Notes under the pieces: generated by a model
Database searches by the model: none
Told to the model about the DNA's origin: nothing
What the model saw: only the letters and a program-made list of their open reading frames with translations
Made by a program: the position numbers and the translations under genes
Shown here: positions 16,983-25,917 of the stretch, one piece after another
Numbering within the stretch: position 1 is the first letter of the stretch
Layout of the letters: the number at the start of each line of letters is the position of its first letter
Assembly: GCA_963665495.1 (NCBI GenBank)
Contig: OY762289.1
Coordinates: 4,092,001 to 4,156,000, forward strand
Reading direction: 5' to 3'
Length of the DNA stretch: 64,000 nt
DNA from: G963665495 sp963665495
Lineage (GTDB): Bacteria; Desulfobacterota; Desulfovibrionia; Desulfovibrionales; Desulfovibrionaceae

Positions 16983-17000
16983 TGGTACCAAACTGGTACC
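16983..17000. promoter_or_regulatory. paired TGGTACC motif upstream of the sir2-herA operon
   Basis: TGGTACC occurs at 16983-16989 and again at 16994-17000, an 11-bp period, each unit containing the palindrome GGTACC. It lies about 140 bp upstream of the sir2 start and before the tRNA terminator. It could be an operator or recombination site; no function can be assigned. Confidence 0.35.
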
Positions 17001-17016
17001 GCAAGTCTTAGAAACG

Positions 17017-17051
17017 AAAAAAGGGTTTATGACTTGTTGTCATAAACCCTT
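17017..17051 (-). terminator. rho-independent terminator after tRNA-Ala
   Basis: Perfect 13-bp arms AAGGGTTTATGAC / GTCATAAACCCTT with a 5-base loop, followed on the minus strand by a run of T. It begins 9 bp after the tRNA 3' end, so it ends the tRNA transcript. Confidence 0.85.
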
Positions 17052-17059
17052 GAAATTTC

Positions 17060-17135
<76 letters not shown>

Positions 17136-17250
17136 GTGCTGAAGAAAATCTTTTATGCGCCTTGCCGGATCTTGTCAAAGTTTTTTTCGAAAAAAATGGA
17201 AAAAATATTTTCTTGTGTAAAATCAATAAAATAAACATCTGCATCCTGCC

Positions 17251-17835
17251 TCAGTCAAAAGGGACGTAGAGTGTTACCACGCCGCTGCTTTCTTCGTAGG
17301 GTTCGTTATTGGTGCGGATGCCTCCGCTGGCGGGGTCGCCGTCGTCCAGTTTGGTGTCTATCTCGAGGGCCCCATCCCAGGGGATGTTGGTCAGGATGAA
17401 GTAGTGGCCGGGGCTGCGGATGGCGGTGCTGGTTTCGTCGAAATATTTCAGATTCACGGTGCCGCCGAAAGCGTTGCGCGGCACGCTGTTTTCATAGTCG
17501 CCGTTGATCATCTTGGCTGCGGCCAGGTCGCTCCAGAGGGTCAGGTACTCGTTGTTGCTTTCTTCGATAAAGCCGTCCCCGTCTCCGTCGCTGCCGGTCT
17601 CGCCGGAGGGAATGTCACTGAGGTTTTCGTCCCCCGGATACTGGCTGTAGCGGTCGAAAAAGGTCCAGACAGCCGCGCGGATGTTGTCCATCTGGATCAT
17701 GACCTTCTTGGTCCGGGCCTGCTGAATCAGGGTGGAGCCCTTGAGCACAGCGCCCACTATAAGCCCCATGATCACGAGCACGATGGCGGTTTCTATCAGC
17801 GTAAAACCCAATGTGTGGAGCCTGGCACGCGGCAT
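17251..17835 (-). CDS. type IV pilin-like / type II secretion pseudopilin
   Basis: 194 residues. The prepilin leader MPRARLHTLG is followed by FTLIETAIVLVIMGLIVGAVL: G-F cleavage site, Glu at +5 and a hydrophobic helix, as in class III signal peptides cut by prepilin peptidase. The C-terminal globular region holds Asp-rich loops (GSDGDGDGF), possibly calcium-binding as in GspG-like pseudopilins. ATG 17835 follows AAGGGGG; an upstream extension is unlikely. No other secretion genes lie nearby, so it is an orphan pilin-like protein of unknown assembly. Confidence 0.88.
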   Translation of the reverse strand: MPRARLHTLGFTLIETAIVLVIMGLIVGAVLKGSTLIQQARTKKVMIQMDNIRAAVWTFFDRYSQYPGDENLSDIPSGETGSDGDGDGFIEESNNEYLTLWSDLAAAKMINGDYENSVPRNAFGGTVNLKYFDETSTAIRSPGHYFILTNIPWDGALEIDTKLDDGDPASGGIRTNNEPYEESSGVVTLYVPFD

Positions 17836-17995
17836 TCGACGCCCCCTTTTTGACGCTTGCGCTGCCAAAGCTATAAGATATGACTCATTGAATATCAAGC
17901 AGACGGGTTGGCGCTTTCTGTTTACCGGACAATAACGCCAATGCAATATTGCAAGACAAAATTATACGTCAAGACGCAGCAAAGTACGTCCGGAG

Positions 17996-19426
17996 CTAGA
18001 GTATGGGAGCGAACAGGCGCGCCACCTTCACCGCGTAGCGCATGAACATGCTCAGGTGGTCGTACTCGTTGGTGCCGGTTTCATCGCAATGGGTGAAATC
18101 GTGTTCGAACATGGCTTCGATCTGCTTGCAGAACTCGTCGTCATCCACCAGCATGGTCAGTTCGAAATTCAGGCGAAAGGAGCGGTTGTCCATATTGGCC
18201 GTGCCCACGGCGGCCCAGCGGTCGTCCACCAGAAAGGTCTTTTGGTGCATGAAGCCCTTGTTGTAGCGATAGACGCGGATGCCGGGCAGATCGAGCTGCT
18301 TCAAGCTGTGAAAGCAGGCCAGCCAGACCAGTTTGTGATCGGGCTTTTCGGGCACCACCAACCGGACGTCCACGCCCCGCAGAGCCGCCAGCTGCAGCGC
18401 GCTCAAGACCGAACCGTCCGGCACAAAGTACGGACTGGCCACCCAGAAACGGTCCTGGGCCGAATTGATGGCCCGGACGTACATCAGGGAGCAGCTTTCC
18501 AGCTGATCGGACGGACCGGTGGCCAGAGCAAGCACCTCTGCGCCCTGATCGCACGTACGTGGGGCCCACTGCAGGTCCAGCCGCTTGCGCGTGGCCCAAT
18601 ACCAGTCTTCTGCAAAGCTGATCTGTACGCCGCACACGGCCGGCCCGACGCAGCGCAGGTGCGTGTCCCGCCAGGGGCCGAACTCCTTGGAAAGTCCCAG
18701 GTATTCGTCCCCCACATTGTGCCCGCCCACAAAGGCCGTATGCCCATCCACGACAACGATCTTGCGGTGGTTGCGAAAATTGAGCTGAAAGCGGTTGCCC
18801 TTGCCTTTGGTGGTCAAAAAGGCGGAAACCTCTATTCCGGCGTCGCGCATTTCGTCCCAGAATTTTTTCGGCGTCGTATGGCAGCCCACCTCGTCGTACA
18901 AAAACCGGATCACCACGCCCTGGGCGGCCTTGCGTATCAGATGTTCCTTCAAGCGCTTGCCGATGCCGTCGTCGTGCACGATGAAAAACTGCACCAGGAT
19001 ATAGTGCTCGGCTTTGTCAATGTCCTCCATGATGGCGTCAAAGGTGCTGTTGCCGTGCGTAAAGAGTTTCAGCTCGTTGCCGTCCAAAAAGGGAATGCCC
19101 GCCAGATGCTCGAATACCGCCTTGGACCGGTCCATGTGCGCGTGGCAATTGGGCGAATCGGACGGCACGTAATCATGACGGTTGAAGGCCAGAAACTCCT
19201 CATGCCCCGCCCGCAGCGCGTCCACATAGCCGTGGAACTTGTTGCGCCCGAAAATCCAGTACAAGGGAAGCGTGATGATGGGCATGGCCATCAGGGCCAC
19301 GCTCCAGGCAATGGCGCCCTGGGCCGTACGGGTGTCGCGGATGGCGGCCAGAACCGTAAAAAACGCCGTGACCTCGAGAATCAGGCCGGCCAGCGAGATG
19401 AGCGAAACAAGAAGATGTGTTTCCAT
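17996..19426 (-). CDS. cls: cardiolipin synthase (phospholipase D family)
   Basis: 476 residues. Two N-terminal membrane helices (LLVSLISLAGLILEVTAFFTVLAAI and AWSVALMAMPIITLPLYWIFG) precede two PLD motifs: HRKIVVVDGHTAFVGGHNVGDEY and HQKTFLVDDRWAAVGTANMDNRS, the paired HxK(x4)D sites. It condenses two phosphatidylglycerols into cardiolipin and glycerol at the inner membrane. Length and order match bacterial ClsA. It stands alone, with no operon partner, between the pseudopilin and a divergent flavoprotein gene. Confidence 0.93.
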   Translation of the reverse strand: METHLLVSLISLAGLILEVTAFFTVLAAIRDTRTAQGAIAWSVALMAMPIITLPLYWIFGRNKFHGYVDALRAGHEEFLAFNRHDYVPSDSPNCHAHMDRSKAVFEHLAGIPFLDGNELKLFTHGNSTFDAIMEDIDKAEHYILVQFFIVHDDGIGKRLKEHLIRKAAQGVVIRFLYDEVGCHTTPKKFWDEMRDAGIEVSAFLTTKGKGNRFQLNFRNHRKIVVVDGHTAFVGGHNVGDEYLGLSKEFGPWRDTHLRCVGPAVCGVQISFAEDWYWATRKRLDLQWAPRTCDQGAEVLALATGPSDQLESCSLMYVRAINSAQDRFWVASPYFVPDGSVLSALQLAALRGVDVRLVVPEKPDHKLVWLACFHSLKQLDLPGIRVYRYNKGFMHQKTFLVDDRWAAVGTANMDNRSFRLNFELTMLVDDDEFCKQIEAMFEHDFTHCDETGTNEYDHLSMFMRYAVKVARLFAPIL

Positions 19427-19552
19427 GGGGATGTGTTATGGTAAAGTTGTTTTGAACAGTGAGTAAATATTTGCTACCATACGACGGGTGTTATACAAGA
19501 AGCAAGCATTACCGCACACTGCAGACAATCTCCTTGGAGGAGGAACGCGTGC

Positions 19553-20167
19553 ATGGCGACGATACTCGGGGTAAGCGGAAGCCCGCGCAAGGGCGGAAAC
19601 AGCGACAGCCTGCTGCAGACCATTCTGGAGGCCGCGCAACAAACCGGCGCCAAAACTGAAGCCGTTTACCTGCGGGATCTGGTCTACAGTCCGTGCATAG
19701 GATGCGAGCGCTGCCGCAAAGACAAAATGTGCACGCGCTTTATCGACGACATGTCCGTGCTGTACCCCAAAATCCTCAAGGCAAAAGGGCTGGTGCTCTG
19801 CTCGCCCGCGCACAATTACAATATCAGCGCCCTGCTCAAGGCCTTCATCGACCGGATGTACTGCTTCTACGACTTCACCAATGACCGCCCGCGCGGCTAT
19901 TCGAGCCGCCTGGCCGGGCAAGGCCGTCTGGCCGTGATCACCGGAGTCTGCGAACAACCGGACGCCTTTTCCATGGGCGCGACAATGGACATGATGCGCC
20001 TGCCCCTGCAGGCTTACGGATACGAGATCCTGCACGAACTTCCGGTATACGGCCTGTTTGCGCCGGGAGCCGTTCTCTCATGCCCCGAACCCATGGAACT
20101 GGCCGCCCAATACGGCCGGGACCTGGGCAAACAGGTGCAGGAAACCATGCAGGCATGCGCAGAATAA
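19553..20167 (+). CDS. iron-sulfur flavoprotein / NADPH-dependent FMN reductase family
   Basis: 204 residues with a flavodoxin-like fold: the phosphate loop GVSGSPRKGGNSDSLL (residues 6-21) binds FMN. The compact cysteine motif CIGCERCRKDKMC (C-x2-C-x2-C-x5-C) is that of Isf-type flavoproteins, which carry a 4Fe-4S cluster next to FMN. A cytoplasmic electron-transfer or oxidant-reducing role is likely. GGAGGAGG lies upstream of ATG 19553. Transcribed divergently from cardiolipin synthase, with about 125 bp between. Confidence 0.88.
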   Translation: MATILGVSGSPRKGGNSDSLLQTILEAAQQTGAKTEAVYLRDLVYSPCIGCERCRKDKMCTRFIDDMSVLYPKILKAKGLVLCSPAHNYNISALLKAFIDRMYCFYDFTNDRPRGYSSRLAGQGRLAVITGVCEQPDAFSMGATMDMMRLPLQAYGYEILHELPVYGLFAPGAVLSCPEPMELAAQYGRDLGKQVQETMQACAE

Positions 20168-20440
20168 CGATAGAATCAATGCAACGATAGCCTCTCCATA
20201 CGCTTGCCACTTATGCAGCATAGGGATACTACTGCATTAGTTGCATAGTACCAGGAGGCGCATACTTTGCTAACCCGTGAACAACGGACAGGACGGAAAA
20301 GAAAAAAAGATTTCGCCCGCGTACGCAACAAGCGAAGCAAGGAAAACGCCTCTCCGGCCCGCCTTCGGCGTGGCCTCCATACAAACGCAGAGCACTAACG
20401 GACTGCCGTTCTGCCTTCTGCATACGAGGAGAAGCTTTCC

Positions 20441-20764
20441 ATGAGCGTATTGGTTCAAGTCGCCATGTTTCCCATCGGCGAGAGTGAAAATGTCAGTTCT
20501 TACGTTGCCCGAGTCGTCGGCCTCATCAAAAACAGCGGACTGCCTTATACCTTCGGCCCCATGGGCACGGCCATAGAAGGCGAATGGTCCGAGGTGATGG
20601 AATTGCTGACGCGCTGCCACCATGAGCTGGAAAAAGATTGCGGACGCATTTATATGTCCATAAACATCGATTCCCGCAAAGGACGCCAAAACGGCATGAA
20701 GCAAAAAATTCAGAGCGTGGATCGCAAACTGGCCGACCAGGAGTCCCAGACCTCGGCCACTTAA
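20441..20764 (+). CDS. MTH1187-family thiamine-binding-like protein
   Basis: 107 residues of the MTH1187/YkoF-like family (MSVLVQVAMFPIGESENVSSYVARVV, then YTFGPMGTAIEGEW), small ferredoxin-fold proteins of which some bind thiamine. ATG 20441 has AGGAG nearby. The next gene, a sirtuin, begins 9 bp after its stop, so they are probably one transcript. The 270 bp upstream hold no convincing thiamine riboswitch. The physiological ligand is uncertain. Confidence 0.88.
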   Translation: MSVLVQVAMFPIGESENVSSYVARVVGLIKNSGLPYTFGPMGTAIEGEWSEVMELLTRCHHELEKDCGRIYMSINIDSRKGRQNGMKQKIQSVDRKLADQESQTSAT

Positions 20765-20772
20765 GGCGCGGC

Positions 20773-21495
20773 ATGAATGAAAGCATCCTAGCCCTGCGCG
20801 AAGAGCTGTCCCAGGCCCAGCGGGTCTGTGTGATGACTGGTGCGGGCATTTCAGCGGAAAGCGGCATTCCCACCTTCCGGGGCTCCAGCGGTATGTGGCG
20901 CAATTACAATCCGGCCGAGCTGGCTACACGGGAGGCTTTCAGCCGCAATCCGGCTCTGGTCTGGGAGTTCTACAACTGGCGCCGCACGCTCATCGCCGCG
21001 GCCGAGCCCAATCCCGGACACGTGGCCCTGGTCAAGCTGGAAGCCCGTACCGCGCAATGCACCCTGCTGACCCAGAATGTGGACGGCCTGCATCGTCTGG
21101 CCGGAAACAAATCCGTTATCGAACTGCACGGCAACATCTGGGAAACCCGCTGCACCGGCTGCGGAAGGCTCAATGAACAACTCAGGCCGGATCTTGGAAC
21201 GGACCCGCGCTGCGAACAATGCGGCGCCCTCCTGCGGCCCAATGTGGTCTGGTTCGGAGAATCCCTGGACGAAGCCCTGCTTGGCCGCGCTTTTGACGCG
21301 GTTTCGAAATGTGAAATCATGATTACCGTCGGAACATCGGCCGTGGTGCAGCCAGCGGCTTCCCTGGCCGGAACCGCCAAACGCGCCGGAGCCGTGGTGG
21401 CGGAAATCAATCTCGAACGTACGCCTAATTCGATGATCATGGACTATGTCATCCTGGGCAAAGCCGGTGAAATCCTGCCGCAGCTCGTGCCCTGA
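20773..21495 (+). CDS. cobB: NAD-dependent protein deacylase, CobB-type sirtuin
   Basis: 240 residues. NAD-binding GAGISAESGIPTFRG, catalytic ELHGN, zinc ligands CTGCGR and CEQCG, and TLLTQNVDGLH. WEFYNWRR gives the Tyr-x2-Arg pair that lets class III sirtuins remove succinyl or malonyl groups from lysine, as well as acetyl. Cytoplasmic. ATG 20773 is chosen over the longer frame because it starts at the sirtuin fold and follows the preceding stop by 8 bp. One of two deacylase-type sirtuins here; the other is at 42679-43440. Confidence 0.92.
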   Translation: MNESILALREELSQAQRVCVMTGAGISAESGIPTFRGSSGMWRNYNPAELATREAFSRNPALVWEFYNWRRTLIAAAEPNPGHVALVKLEARTAQCTLLTQNVDGLHRLAGNKSVIELHGNIWETRCTGCGRLNEQLRPDLGTDPRCEQCGALLRPNVVWFGESLDEALLGRAFDAVSKCEIMITVGTSAVVQPAASLAGTAKRAGAVVAEINLERTPNSMIMDYVILGKAGEILPQLVP

Positions 21496-21574
21496 ACTGA
21501 ACCTGACAGATTTCCTACCGGGCGCAGAGACCGCGTCTTGCACCAGCGCCCCAACTGTTTGCCAGGAGAGCCTT

Positions 21575-24500
21575 ATGCGCCCCTTCCTTCTTGCCTTCCT
21601 GCTTTGTTCGCTTTTCCTGTGTTGCACGGCCGCCGAACCTGCCTTGTGCGCTCCTTCCGCCGCCCCGGAAACCGCTTCCAGCGGTGCAAGCTCCCAAGGC
21701 AAAACTCCTCCCGGCATCAGCCTCCGGGAAGATTCCGGCGCGCCCCCGGCCCTGCAGCAATGGAAGGACTGGGTGCTGTATGATCACAAAGACAGAAACT
21801 GCCCCAGACCTTTCAACAACGGCAAGCAGCCCCTCTGCGATTTCCCCAGCAAAATCACACTGCGGATCGGGGATAAACAGGCGGAATTCACCCAGCAATG
21901 GCAGGTGTTCGGAGAAAGCGCCGTACCGCTGCCTTATGCAACCCGTTCCTGGCCCGTTGAAGTCACGGCCAACGGCGTAGCCGCGCCTGTGGCGGACAAA
22001 AACGGCCTCCCCGTGGTCTTTCTGCAGCCCGGCAGCTATACGCTTTCCGGCAAACTGCTCTGGAGCGCGCCACCGGAAAGCCTGCGTTTGCCCGCGGCCA
22101 CGGCCCTGATAGAACTCTCCCAAGACGGCGCCCCGGTGCCTTTTCCCCGCATCGAAACCAATGGCTCGCTGCTGCTGACCGCGCGCAAACAGGAAAAACA
22201 GGCGGAAGATACGCAGCAGGTACGTTTGTTCCGGCTTATCAACGACTCCGTGCCCATGGAGATCACCACCCTTGTCCGGCTGCAGGTTTCCGGCCGGGCC
22301 CGGCGCATCGATCTGCCGGACGTACTTTTCCCGCACGCGGTGCCTTTGCAAGTCCAAAGCCCGCTTCCACTCAGCTTTGAAGCCAGAAACGGCGTTTCGG
22401 TCCAGGCCGTGCCCGGACGCTGGGACATCAACGTCACCACCCGCTTTCCCGGCCCGGTGGAAGACCTCGGTCCGTCCAAAGGCAGCTACGGTACGGAATT
22501 CTGGGCGTTCCAGGCCCAGAGCGAACTGCGCGTGGTGCAGCTGGAAGGAGCGCCCGGGGTGGATCCGTCCACCACCGAGCTTCCGGACCAGTGGAAAGGC
22601 TACCCCGCCTATCTGATCGAACCTCAGGCAACGCTGCACTTCAAGCCCATGCACCGCGGCGCGCCGCAGGACATCCCCGACGACTGGCGGTTGTCGCGTG
22701 AGTTCTGGCTGGATTTCGACGGCCAGGGCCTGACGGTGAAGGACAGCTTCAGCGGCACCCTGCGCAAACGGTCGCGTCTGGCCATGCGCAAGCCCGGCGA
22801 GCCCGGACGTATGACCATCAATAACAAGGATCAATCCATCGTACTGCTGGGCAAGGACCAGCTACCCGGCGTGATCCTGACCGAACAGAACCTGAAGCTC
22901 TCAGCGGAATCCCGCTACGAGGATTTTTCCACCACACTGCCTTCCGTGGGCTGGGACCAGGACGTGAACCAACTCAGCGCCAGCCTCAATCTGCCGCCCG
23001 GCTGGACACTGCTGGCGGCCAAAGGCGTGGACACGGCCTCGGACACCTGGCTGAGCAAATGGAATCTGCTGGACATCTTTCTGGCCCTGATTTTTTCACT
23101 GGCTATTCTGCGGCTCAAAAACCCGCTGACCGGACTGCTGGCTCTGCTGTTTTTCGCCATCAGCTTTCACGAATACGGAGCCCCGCGCTACAGCTGGATT
23201 TTCCTGCTCGCCGCGCTGGCCCTGGTGCGGATCTTCGCCACCAGCGAAATGCTGGCCTCCTGGCGCTTCACCCGCAACTGCGTCCTGACGCTCTTCGGCC
23301 TGGCCGTAGTCTGCATGGCCTTTGTATCCCTTCAGTTCGCTTTCAAGGAAATCCGCAGCGGCCTGTACCCGCAGTATGATTACACTGGCATCCCCTACGC
23401 CGCCAGGCAGGATGCGCAAATGGGCAAAGGCGCAAACGCCGTCCCCAAACCCAAAAGAGCCAAAGCAGGGGCCAGGCCAGCGGCCGAGCCGATGCTGCTG
23501 GAAAGCCAGACCGATTCCCTGGCTGTGGAAGAGCCGTACTCCATGCAATCCGCGCCTGTGCCGCGCATGCTGGCCAAATCCGTGCTGCCCGTACAGGAAA
23601 GCAAGCAGATGCTTTATGATCCTGAAGCCCTGGTCCAGACCGGGCCCGGACTGCCGGACTGGGGCTGGCGCCGGATCCGGCTGCAGTGGAACGGACCCGT
23701 GGCCCAGGACGAGGAGCTGCAGCTCTGGCTGCTCTCGCCTTTCTGGAGCATGCTGCTCCATTTTGCCCGGGCATTGCTGCTGTTGGCGGTGTTCGTGCCT
23801 TTGGCCGACGCACGGCGCTGGCTGGCCAGATTCAAGGAAAAAAACTTCAGTTTTTCCGTGGCCCTGCTTCTGGGAGTGTTCCCGGCGTTGGGCCTGGCCC
23901 TCGCGTTGTCAGCGTCTCCGGCCCTGGCCGCAACAGGACAAAATCCGGAATTTCCACCCCAGCAGCTCCTGGACTCTTACGCCAGACGGCTGACAGAACC
24001 GGCAGCCTGTTTCCCGGACTGCGCCGCGGACGCGCGACTGACCATCCGTCTCGAACAGGAACGGCTGTCCTTGAGCAATGAAATGCACCTGGCGGCCCAG
24101 GCCGTGGTGCCCCTGCCTCTGGTCAGCGAACGCTGGCGGCCGCAAAGCGTCCGGGTGGACGCGGACCCGGCCGTATTGCGCAGTGAAAAAGGCGTCCTGT
24201 ACGCACTGGTTCCCGCCGGCGTGCACACCGTGCGTCTGGAGGGCCCCGTACCTGAAAGCGATTCCTTCAATATCTCCTTTGCGCAGCTGCGGCCCAAGCT
24301 GGCCGCGGTGACCGCACCCGGCTGGGAAGTCCAGGGCATCGGCCCGGACGGCGACCTGCAGGGGGCCTTGCGGCTTGCCCGGCTGCAATCGCCGAACGCG
24401 AAGGACGCGGACCGCGACGCGTCCCACGGATACACCATTCCGCCCTTTCTGGCGGTGGAACGCGAACTGGTGCTGGGCCTGACCTGGGAAGCCACCACAC

Positions 24501-25858
24501 GGGTCCGGCGGCTCTCGCCCAGAGGCCAGCCCATCGTACAGAGCATTCCGTTGCTGCGGGGCGAATCCGTGCTTAACGAAGGCGTCAAGGTCAGCAACAA
24601 TCAGGTTCAGATCAACCTTGCCTCGGATGCGGATTCGGTCAGCTGGCGTTCGCGGCTGGATATCGCTCCGGAACTCTCCCTTGAAGCTCCGGCCCAGGTG
24701 CCCTGGGTGGAGCAATGGTCCGTGACGGCCGCGCGCATCTGGGATCTGCGTATCGCGGGTATCCCGCCTGTCAGTGAATACCGCAACGGCCAGTGGACCC
24801 CGACCTGGCGGCCCTGGCCCGGCGAGAGCGTGGGCCTGGCCGTAACCCGTCCGGAAACCGCGCCGGGCGCGTCCATGACCATCAGCTCCGTGGACTACGC
24901 CCTGAAGGCCGGCAGCCGCCTGGACGAGAACACGCTCACCCTGCAGATCCGCGCCAGCAAAGGCGGACGCCACCGCATTTCCATCCCGCAGGACGCCGCC
25001 GTGACCAGACTCGAATCCAACGGCCGGACCCTGCCGCGTATCGGCATGGAATCCGGAGAAATCGAATTCCCGTACAATCCGGGCAAACAGTCCGTTATCG
25101 TGGCCTGGCGCAGCAAAAAGGCCGGAGCCTCGCAGATACAGGCCCCGGAGATGGATCTGCAACAACGCGCCGTGAACGTGCGGATGCGCTATGAAATTCC
25201 CAAAGACCGCTGGATCCTCCTGGTCCTGGGCAATCCGCTCATGGGGTCGCAGGTCCGCTTCTGGAGCTACTGCATCGCCGTGCTCATCGGCGCCTGGCTC
25301 CTGGGTCTGGTGCCCGGCTCGCCGCTCAAACGGCGGCAGTGGTTCCTGCTCGGCCTGGGGCTGACCCAGGTGGGCCCCTGGACCATTCTCTGGGCCGTGC
25401 TCTGGCTCTTCGCTCTGGAATGGAAACGCCTTCATTACCCGCGCCAGGGTTGGTTCGGCTTCGACCTCGTACAGCTCGCCCTGACTCTGCTGGTCGCCGT
25501 GGGTCTCGCCAATCTGTACTACGCGGTCCATCAGGGGCTGCTGGGGCAGCCGCCCATGCAGTACGCGGACACGGCCGGATACGCCGCGCAGCATACGCTG
25601 CAATGGACCCAGGACCGTATCGCCGGGTTGCTGCCGCAGCCCGAGGTGCTTTCCGCGCCGCTCTGGGTCTACCGCGTGCTGATGCTGCTCTGGTCGCTCT
25701 GGCTGGCTATCTCGCTGCTGCGCTGGTGGCGCTGGGGCTGGGACTGTTTGTCCGAAGGCGGGCTGCTGCGCGGACCGGAACGCAGAACAAGAAAAAAACG
25801 CGTTCGGCCTGCTGCGCAGGATCCTGAAATGCAGCAACCAGCTGTAAAAGAAGAATAA
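21575..25858 (+). CDS. very large signal-peptide-bearing multi-domain membrane protein, unknown function
   Basis: 1427 residues. Signal peptide MRPFLLAFLLCSLFLCC, then a beta-rich periplasmic region. A membrane block at about residues 497-590 (SLAILRLKNPLTGLLALLFF and others) is followed by an acidic linker, two more helices near 722-785, a second beta-rich region (about 808-1208) and five or so C-terminal helices. It looks like two repeats of the plan 'beta domain plus membrane helices'. No enzyme motif is recognisable. AGGAG precedes ATG 21575, 79 bp after the sirtuin stop. A cell-envelope role is inferred only from topology. Confidence 0.85.
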   Translation: MRPFLLAFLLCSLFLCCTAAEPALCAPSAAPETASSGASSQGKTPPGISLREDSGAPPALQQWKDWVLYDHKDRNCPRPFNNGKQPLCDFPSKITLRIGDKQAEFTQQWQVFGESAVPLPYATRSWPVEVTANGVAAPVADKNGLPVVFLQPGSYTLSGKLLWSAPPESLRLPAATALIELSQDGAPVPFPRIETNGSLLLTARKQEKQAEDTQQVRLFRLINDSVPMEITTLVRLQVSGRARRIDLPDVLFPHAVPLQVQSPLPLSFEARNGVSVQAVPGRWDINVTTRFPGPVEDLGPSKGSYGTEFWAFQAQSELRVVQLEGAPGVDPSTTELPDQWKGYPAYLIEPQATLHFKPMHRGAPQDIPDDWRLSREFWLDFDGQGLTVKDSFSGTLRKRSRLAMRKPGEPGRMTINNKDQSIVLLGKDQLPGVILTEQNLKLSAESRYEDFSTTLPSVGWDQDVNQLSASLNLPPGWTLLAAKGVDTASDTWLSKWNLLDIFLALIFSLAILRLKNPLTGLLALLFFAISFHEYGAPRYSWIFLLAALALVRIFATSEMLASWRFTRNCVLTLFGLAVVCMAFVSLQFAFKEIRSGLYPQYDYTGIPYAARQDAQMGKGANAVPKPKRAKAGARPAAEPMLLESQTDSLAVEEPYSMQSAPVPRMLAKSVLPVQESKQMLYDPEALVQTGPGLPDWGWRRIRLQWNGPVAQDEELQLWLLSPFWSMLLHFARALLLLAVFVPLADARRWLARFKEKNFSFSVALLLGVFPALGLALALSASPALAATGQNPEFPPQQLLDSYARRLTEPAACFPDCAADARLTIRLEQERLSLSNEMHLAAQAVVPLPLVSERWRPQSVRVDADPAVLRSEKGVLYALVPAGVHTVRLEGPVPESDSFNISFAQLRPKLAAVTAPGWEVQGIGPDGDLQGALRLARLQSPNAKDADRDASHGYTIPPFLAVERELVLGLTWEATTRVRRLSPRGQPIVQSIPLLRGESVLNEGVKVSNNQVQINLASDADSVSWRSRLDIAPELSLEAPAQVPWVEQWSVTAARIWDLRIAGIPPVSEYRNGQWTPTWRPWPGESVGLAVTRPETAPGASMTISSVDYALKAGSRLDENTLTLQIRASKGGRHRISIPQDAAVTRLESNGRTLPRIGMESGEIEFPYNPGKQSVIVAWRSKKAGASQIQAPEMDLQQRAVNVRMRYEIPKDRWILLVLGNPLMGSQVRFWSYCIAVLIGAWLLGLVPGSPLKRRQWFLLGLGLTQVGPWTILWAVLWLFALEWKRLHYPRQGWFGFDLVQLALTLLVAVGLANLYYAVHQGLLGQPPMQYADTAGYAAQHTLQWTQDRIAGLLPQPEVLSAPLWVYRVLMLLWSLWLAISLLRWWRWGWDCLSEGGLLRGPERRTRKKRVRPAAQDPEMQQPAVKEE

Positions 25859-25917
25859 GCCGCTCAGCTTAAAAAACTGGAATGCAGGGCTGTTCCTTTA
25901 AGGAAACACGCAACAGG

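Noticed and set aside
18056..19444. Long plus-strand frame (462 codons) opposite the cardiolipin synthase gene
   Set aside because: It is the antisense frame of a clear PLD-family gene. GC-rich codons keep it open, and it has no ribosome site or family sequence.
20168..20440. Thiamine (TPP) riboswitch upstream of the thiamine-binding-like gene
   Set aside because: No CUGAGA or ACCUGAUCUGG-type conserved segments; only an imperfect hairpin near 20226-20254.
23909..25837. 642-codon minus-strand frame opposite the large membrane protein gene
   Set aside because: Rich in Gly, Arg, Gln and His with no domain. The plus-strand frame has a signal peptide, membrane helices and a ribosome site.
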